Assembly: GCA_000402515.1 (NCBI GenBank)
Contig: AQRL01000030.1
Coordinates: 1 to 42,021 of the forward strand
DNA from: Nanoarchaeota archaeon SCGC AAA011-G17
Lineage (GTDB): Archaea; Nanobdellota; Nanobdellia; SCGC-AAA011-G17
Length of the DNA stretch: 42,021 bases
Reading direction: 5' to 3'
Within the stretch, counting starts at the first letter, position 1, and every line of letters starts with the position of its first letter. Shown here in pieces: positions 39,093 to 42,021 of the stretch. Made by a program: the position numbers and the translations under genes. The notes below the pieces were generated by a model. The model did no database searches. It was not told the origin of the DNA and saw nothing but the letters and a program-made list of their open reading frames with translations.

Positions 39093-41882
39093 ATGAAAAA
39101 AGAGGGTTTTTTAATTATATTAATTTTATTAGGAATTTCTTTAAATTTTATAATTAATATTCAAGAAAAAGGAATGGAGCATGTTACAACAAAAGGGATT
39201 ATCGATACAATGGCTACCTTCTATGTTTCCATTCAAGTTAAGGCAGTAAATATTACAACAACACCAACAACAACTGCAACAGAAGATACATTATATTCAT
39301 ATGATGTTAATGCTACAGGAAATAATCTAATCTATAATGTAAACAGTAGTGGTTTATTTACAATTAATTCTAACACAGGATTGATTTCTTTTATCCCAAG
39401 AAATGGACAGAATGGGAGTCATAATATTAACGTTAATGTTTATAATCTATATGGGGATATTGATAGTCAGAATTATACCCTAATTATCAGTGCTGTAAAC
39501 GATGCCCCTGTTTTAAATCCTATTGGAAGTTTGAGTAGTGAAACCGGAACCCAGCAAACATTTACAGCTACTGCTACTGATGAAGAAAATGATGTATTAA
39601 CATACAGCATTCCTAGTAAAGATAGTGGTTTAAGTATGACTATTAATAGTAATACAGGTTTGATAACAATTCCCTATGGTAATAATGCTGGGGGTTACTC
39701 GGCAACCATCAGAGTAAGTGACGGAACAAATACAGATGAAGAAGATATAACCGTCCATATACTTACTACTAATTACGCCCCCACTCTTTCAACTCAGGCC
39801 AATTCCATTTCCACTGATCTCACTCCAGTAATAAGAGAAGACCAGAACATAACATTTAGTATAACGTACAATGACGATAATGGGAATAGTACAGCAAGTG
39901 TGCAGTGGAAACTAAAAAATGGTAGCTTAAGTTTTAATAGCGTTGGTAATGGAAATAATTACATCTTTATTGGTGGTGCTGGTGAATATCAGGTAAAAGC
40001 AGTTGTTTCTGATGGGGTAAACAGTGTTACTTCAAATACCTGGACATTAAAGATTGATAGAGTTATAGATAGTGACGGAGATAATGTTTATGATTATACA
40101 GATAACTGTAAGCTTATAGCAAATACCGGTCAAGAAGATGTTGATGAAGACGGAACAGGAGATGCTTGTGAGGGTGATTTTGATGGGGATGGTGTTGGTG
40201 ATGCTGATGATTTTATAGAAGGTGATGTTAATAACATTGTTGCAAAAGACAGCTCAGGGAATGCTATTGCACTAACATTTAAAATTGCTAATGACGATAA
40301 TATAAATCAGAGCTTTAGTAGTGAACAGAGAGTAGAATTTACAACTACAACAGTTGATACAAGCACCGGTCAGACGATTGTTGAGCCTATTGTTGAATTT
40401 GACCATAATTTTGCCAGTGATAAAAAACTAGACTTAAGTAATGTAAGCCTTAAAGAAGAAATCAAGGTTGTAAGTGGAGAATCTGTTGCTGTTATTGTTA
40501 TTTCTGGAATCTCTCTTGCTGCTGGAGAAACCAAAACAGCTTATCTTGATATTCTCAAGGATGAATCCGGTATTTGTATAAGGGATGCAGAAATAGATAA
40601 TGCTGATGAGCTAAGTACAGATTGCAGTGGTAATGATGAAATACAAATTGGTTGTGATGGTACCCTTCAAAGCGGATTTACATGTACTAAAAATACAACA
40701 TTAAACAAATACAAAATAACTGGATTGAGCTTTAGTGGTATCGGAGAAGCAGGATGTACAGAATCCTGGAGTTGTACTTCTTGGTCTACTTGCTCTGGTG
40801 GAACTCAAACAAGAACCTGTGCTGATAGTAACCATTGCGGAACAGAAAGTAGTAAACCTAGTGAGAGTCAGATATGTGGATCAGTTACACCTACAACCGG
40901 AAGTGCAACAAGCAGCGGTGGCGGTGGTGGAGGAACAACAAGTGGTGGAGCAATGGGACCATCCTTCTCCTTAGATCAGGAGTTCATAAAAATTCAGCTT
41001 AAAAAAGGAAGCTTATTAACAAAACCAATAAAAGTTACTAATACAGGAGATACTATTCTTGATTTTACAATTGACCTGCAGGAGCTGAAAGATGTTGTAA
41101 CGCTCTCAGAACAAAAATTCAGATTAGAAAAAGGAAAAGAAAAATCAATTGATTTGAATGTTATAACAGGAAAAGGAATTGCACCAGGGGTTTATATTGG
41201 AAATATCCTTATTACAACTGGAGATTTCTTAACGAGATTTATACAGACAATAATAGAAATTGAATCTGAAAAGGTATTATTTGATATCAGCCTAGATATA
41301 CCCTCAGCATATAAAAACATTAATCCAGGGCAGGAAATAACAGTCTATCCAACATTACTAAATATGGGTGGCTTAACAGATGTAAATATTACAATAGAAT
41401 ACAGTATTAAAGATATTGAAGGAAAAGATATTTTAAAAGAGGAAGAAAATATAACAATGGACACGCAAACTACATTCAGTAGAAAATTTTTGCTTCCAAA
41501 AGACATTCCTAACGGAGAATATATTTTAGTAGCAGTTGTAAAATATCAGGATTCAGTGGGTACATCAAGCGAAACATTTACTGTTGGTGAATTTAAAAAA
41601 GGCTTTACAACATGGAATATTGTCCTAATAGTTGGTATCTTCTTGTCATTTATATTGATAACAATCTGGCAGAGAAAAAAGATAAAAACAATAGAAAAAA
41701 GGCAGCTAAAAAGATTAAAAGAATTAGAAAACAAAAAAACAGAGATTCCAAATACTATATATAAAGAAAAGCTTGAAAGAGAATTGAGCTTGTTAGAAAA
41801 GAACTACAAAGACAAGTACATCAGCAAAGAATCCTATGAAAAATGTAAAAAGAGGATAGAATCTGCCTTGAAAAATTTATAA
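39093..41882 (+). CDS. Large type I surface protein with cadherin-like, TSP3 and TSP1 modules
   Basis: 929 residues. A hydrophobic start (5-22) is followed by cadherin/Ig-like domains (about 50-320; ISAVNDAP, then TATATDEENDVLTYSIP). A calcium-binding thrombospondin-3-like run (about 328-375: DSDGDNVYDYTDNC, DVDEDGTGDAC, DFDGDGVGDADD) comes next, then a beta domain, a thrombospondin-1-like Cys module (about 553-597: CTESWSCTSWSTCSGG, TRTC, C), a Gly/Ser linker (605-628), two NEW3/CARDB-like domains, a transmembrane helix (about 838-857) and a charged cytoplasmic coiled tail with YKDKYISKESYEK. It has its own promoter region (TTTTAAATA before 39093). Probable adhesion or envelope protein. Confidence 0.82.
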   Translation: MKKEGFLIILILLGISLNFIINIQEKGMEHVTTKGIIDTMATFYVSIQVKAVNITTTPTTTATEDTLYSYDVNATGNNLIYNVNSSGLFTINSNTGLISFIPRNGQNGSHNINVNVYNLYGDIDSQNYTLIISAVNDAPVLNPIGSLSSETGTQQTFTATATDEENDVLTYSIPSKDSGLSMTINSNTGLITIPYGNNAGGYSATIRVSDGTNTDEEDITVHILTTNYAPTLSTQANSISTDLTPVIREDQNITFSITYNDDNGNSTASVQWKLKNGSLSFNSVGNGNNYIFIGGAGEYQVKAVVSDGVNSVTSNTWTLKIDRVIDSDGDNVYDYTDNCKLIANTGQEDVDEDGTGDACEGDFDGDGVGDADDFIEGDVNNIVAKDSSGNAIALTFKIANDDNINQSFSSEQRVEFTTTTVDTSTGQTIVEPIVEFDHNFASDKKLDLSNVSLKEEIKVVSGESVAVIVISGISLAAGETKTAYLDILKDESGICIRDAEIDNADELSTDCSGNDEIQIGCDGTLQSGFTCTKNTTLNKYKITGLSFSGIGEAGCTESWSCTSWSTCSGGTQTRTCADSNHCGTESSKPSESQICGSVTPTTGSATSSGGGGGGTTSGGAMGPSFSLDQEFIKIQLKKGSLLTKPIKVTNTGDTILDFTIDLQELKDVVTLSEQKFRLEKGKEKSIDLNVITGKGIAPGVYIGNILITTGDFLTRFIQTIIEIESEKVLFDISLDIPSAYKNINPGQEITVYPTLLNMGGLTDVNITIEYSIKDIEGKDILKEEENITMDTQTTFSRKFLLPKDIPNGEYILVAVVKYQDSVGTSSETFTVGEFKKGFTTWNIVLIVGIFLSFILITIWQRKKIKTIEKRQLKRLKELENKKTEIPNTIYKEKLERELSLLEKNYKDKYISKESYEKCKKRIESALKNL

Positions 41883-41931
41883 AATTAAATACAGGAAAAT
41901 TTATAAATAAGGGGGTATAAATCAAACAGAC

Positions 41932-42021
41932 ATGTTCGGGATAAAAGAAAAAAACAATACATTAGAAACGCAGAAAAATCTAGTTGCAGAGGCTCTTGAT
42001 GATTTACAAAAAGAATTAGAA
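41932..42021 (+). CDS. Partial gene, N-terminus only
   Basis: 30 codons to the window edge, beginning MFGIKEKNNTLETQKNLVAE and continuing with a Leu/Glu-rich helix. TATA-like TTTATAAATA (41900-41909) lies about 25-32 bases before the ATG, which supports a real leaderless start. Too short to identify. Confidence 0.5.
   Translation, partial: MFGIKEKNNTLETQKNLVAEALDDLQKELE

Overview
The window is AT-rich archaeal DNA, most probably from a DPANN archaeon of the Woesearchaeota/Pacearchaeota kind. The archaeal markers are three TrmB-family regulators, GatD/GatE, translin, ABCE1, deoxyhypusine synthase, a tetraether-synthase-like radical SAM enzyme, an archaeal ATP-dependent DNA ligase, and many leaderless-type promoters with a TATA box about 25-35 bases before the ATG. 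The assignment is by gene content only; no phylogeny was run. AspRS is of bacterial type, which points to transfer.

Left end (1-7.7 kb): a UbiB/ABC1 kinase gene is cut in two. Its first 376 codons are on the minus strand at 1-1130, and its C-terminus is on the plus strand at 6770-7378. The two parts share an exact 95-bp inverted repeat, and gatA is cut at the same junction. This is either an inversion or an assembly/amplification chimera. Between the halves are a TrmB regulator, a small membrane protein, translin, an RHH-LAGLIDADG-aspS operon and gatC-gatA'.

Housekeeping core (7.6-16.7 kb): a phasin-like protein, a lipase-like hydrolase, a short GatE and a short GatD that both lack accessory domains, a nucleotidyltransferase, HicAB, ftsZ, a secreted repeat protein, a nitroreductase and DNA ligase. 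Between hicB and ftsZ is a cluster of three perfect hairpins that all show the same TTGGCG loop. I recognise no known element there.

Regulator-rich stretch (16.7-20.6 kb): an unknown three-gene operon diverges from a TrmB gene across a shared palindrome. Two small winged-helix genes and another TrmB follow.

Metabolic stretch (20.6-28.4 kb): deoxyhypusine synthase with a PLP decarboxylase, ABCE1, a class A beta-lactamase-like membrane protein, a Tes-like radical SAM enzyme, several very small proteins, a RelE/DUF2683 toxin-antitoxin pair and tRNA-Thr(CGT).

Surface and accessory region (28.4-42 kb): a tandem-HTH protein is coupled to a 1869-residue surface protein with a predicted seven-bladed propeller, 100-residue repeats and a C-terminal domain. 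Smaller secreted and membrane proteins follow, one homologous to that C-terminal domain and one with thrombospondin-type modules. Two toxin-antitoxin-like modules (AbiEi/AbiEii and HEPN/MNT) lie between repeated copies of the surface gene's 3' end, which looks like a history of modular insertion. A 9-mer, TACTTACAT, recurs in the promoters of the surface operon and the AbiE module. The region looks like a symbiont's attachment surface combined with small selfish or defence modules.
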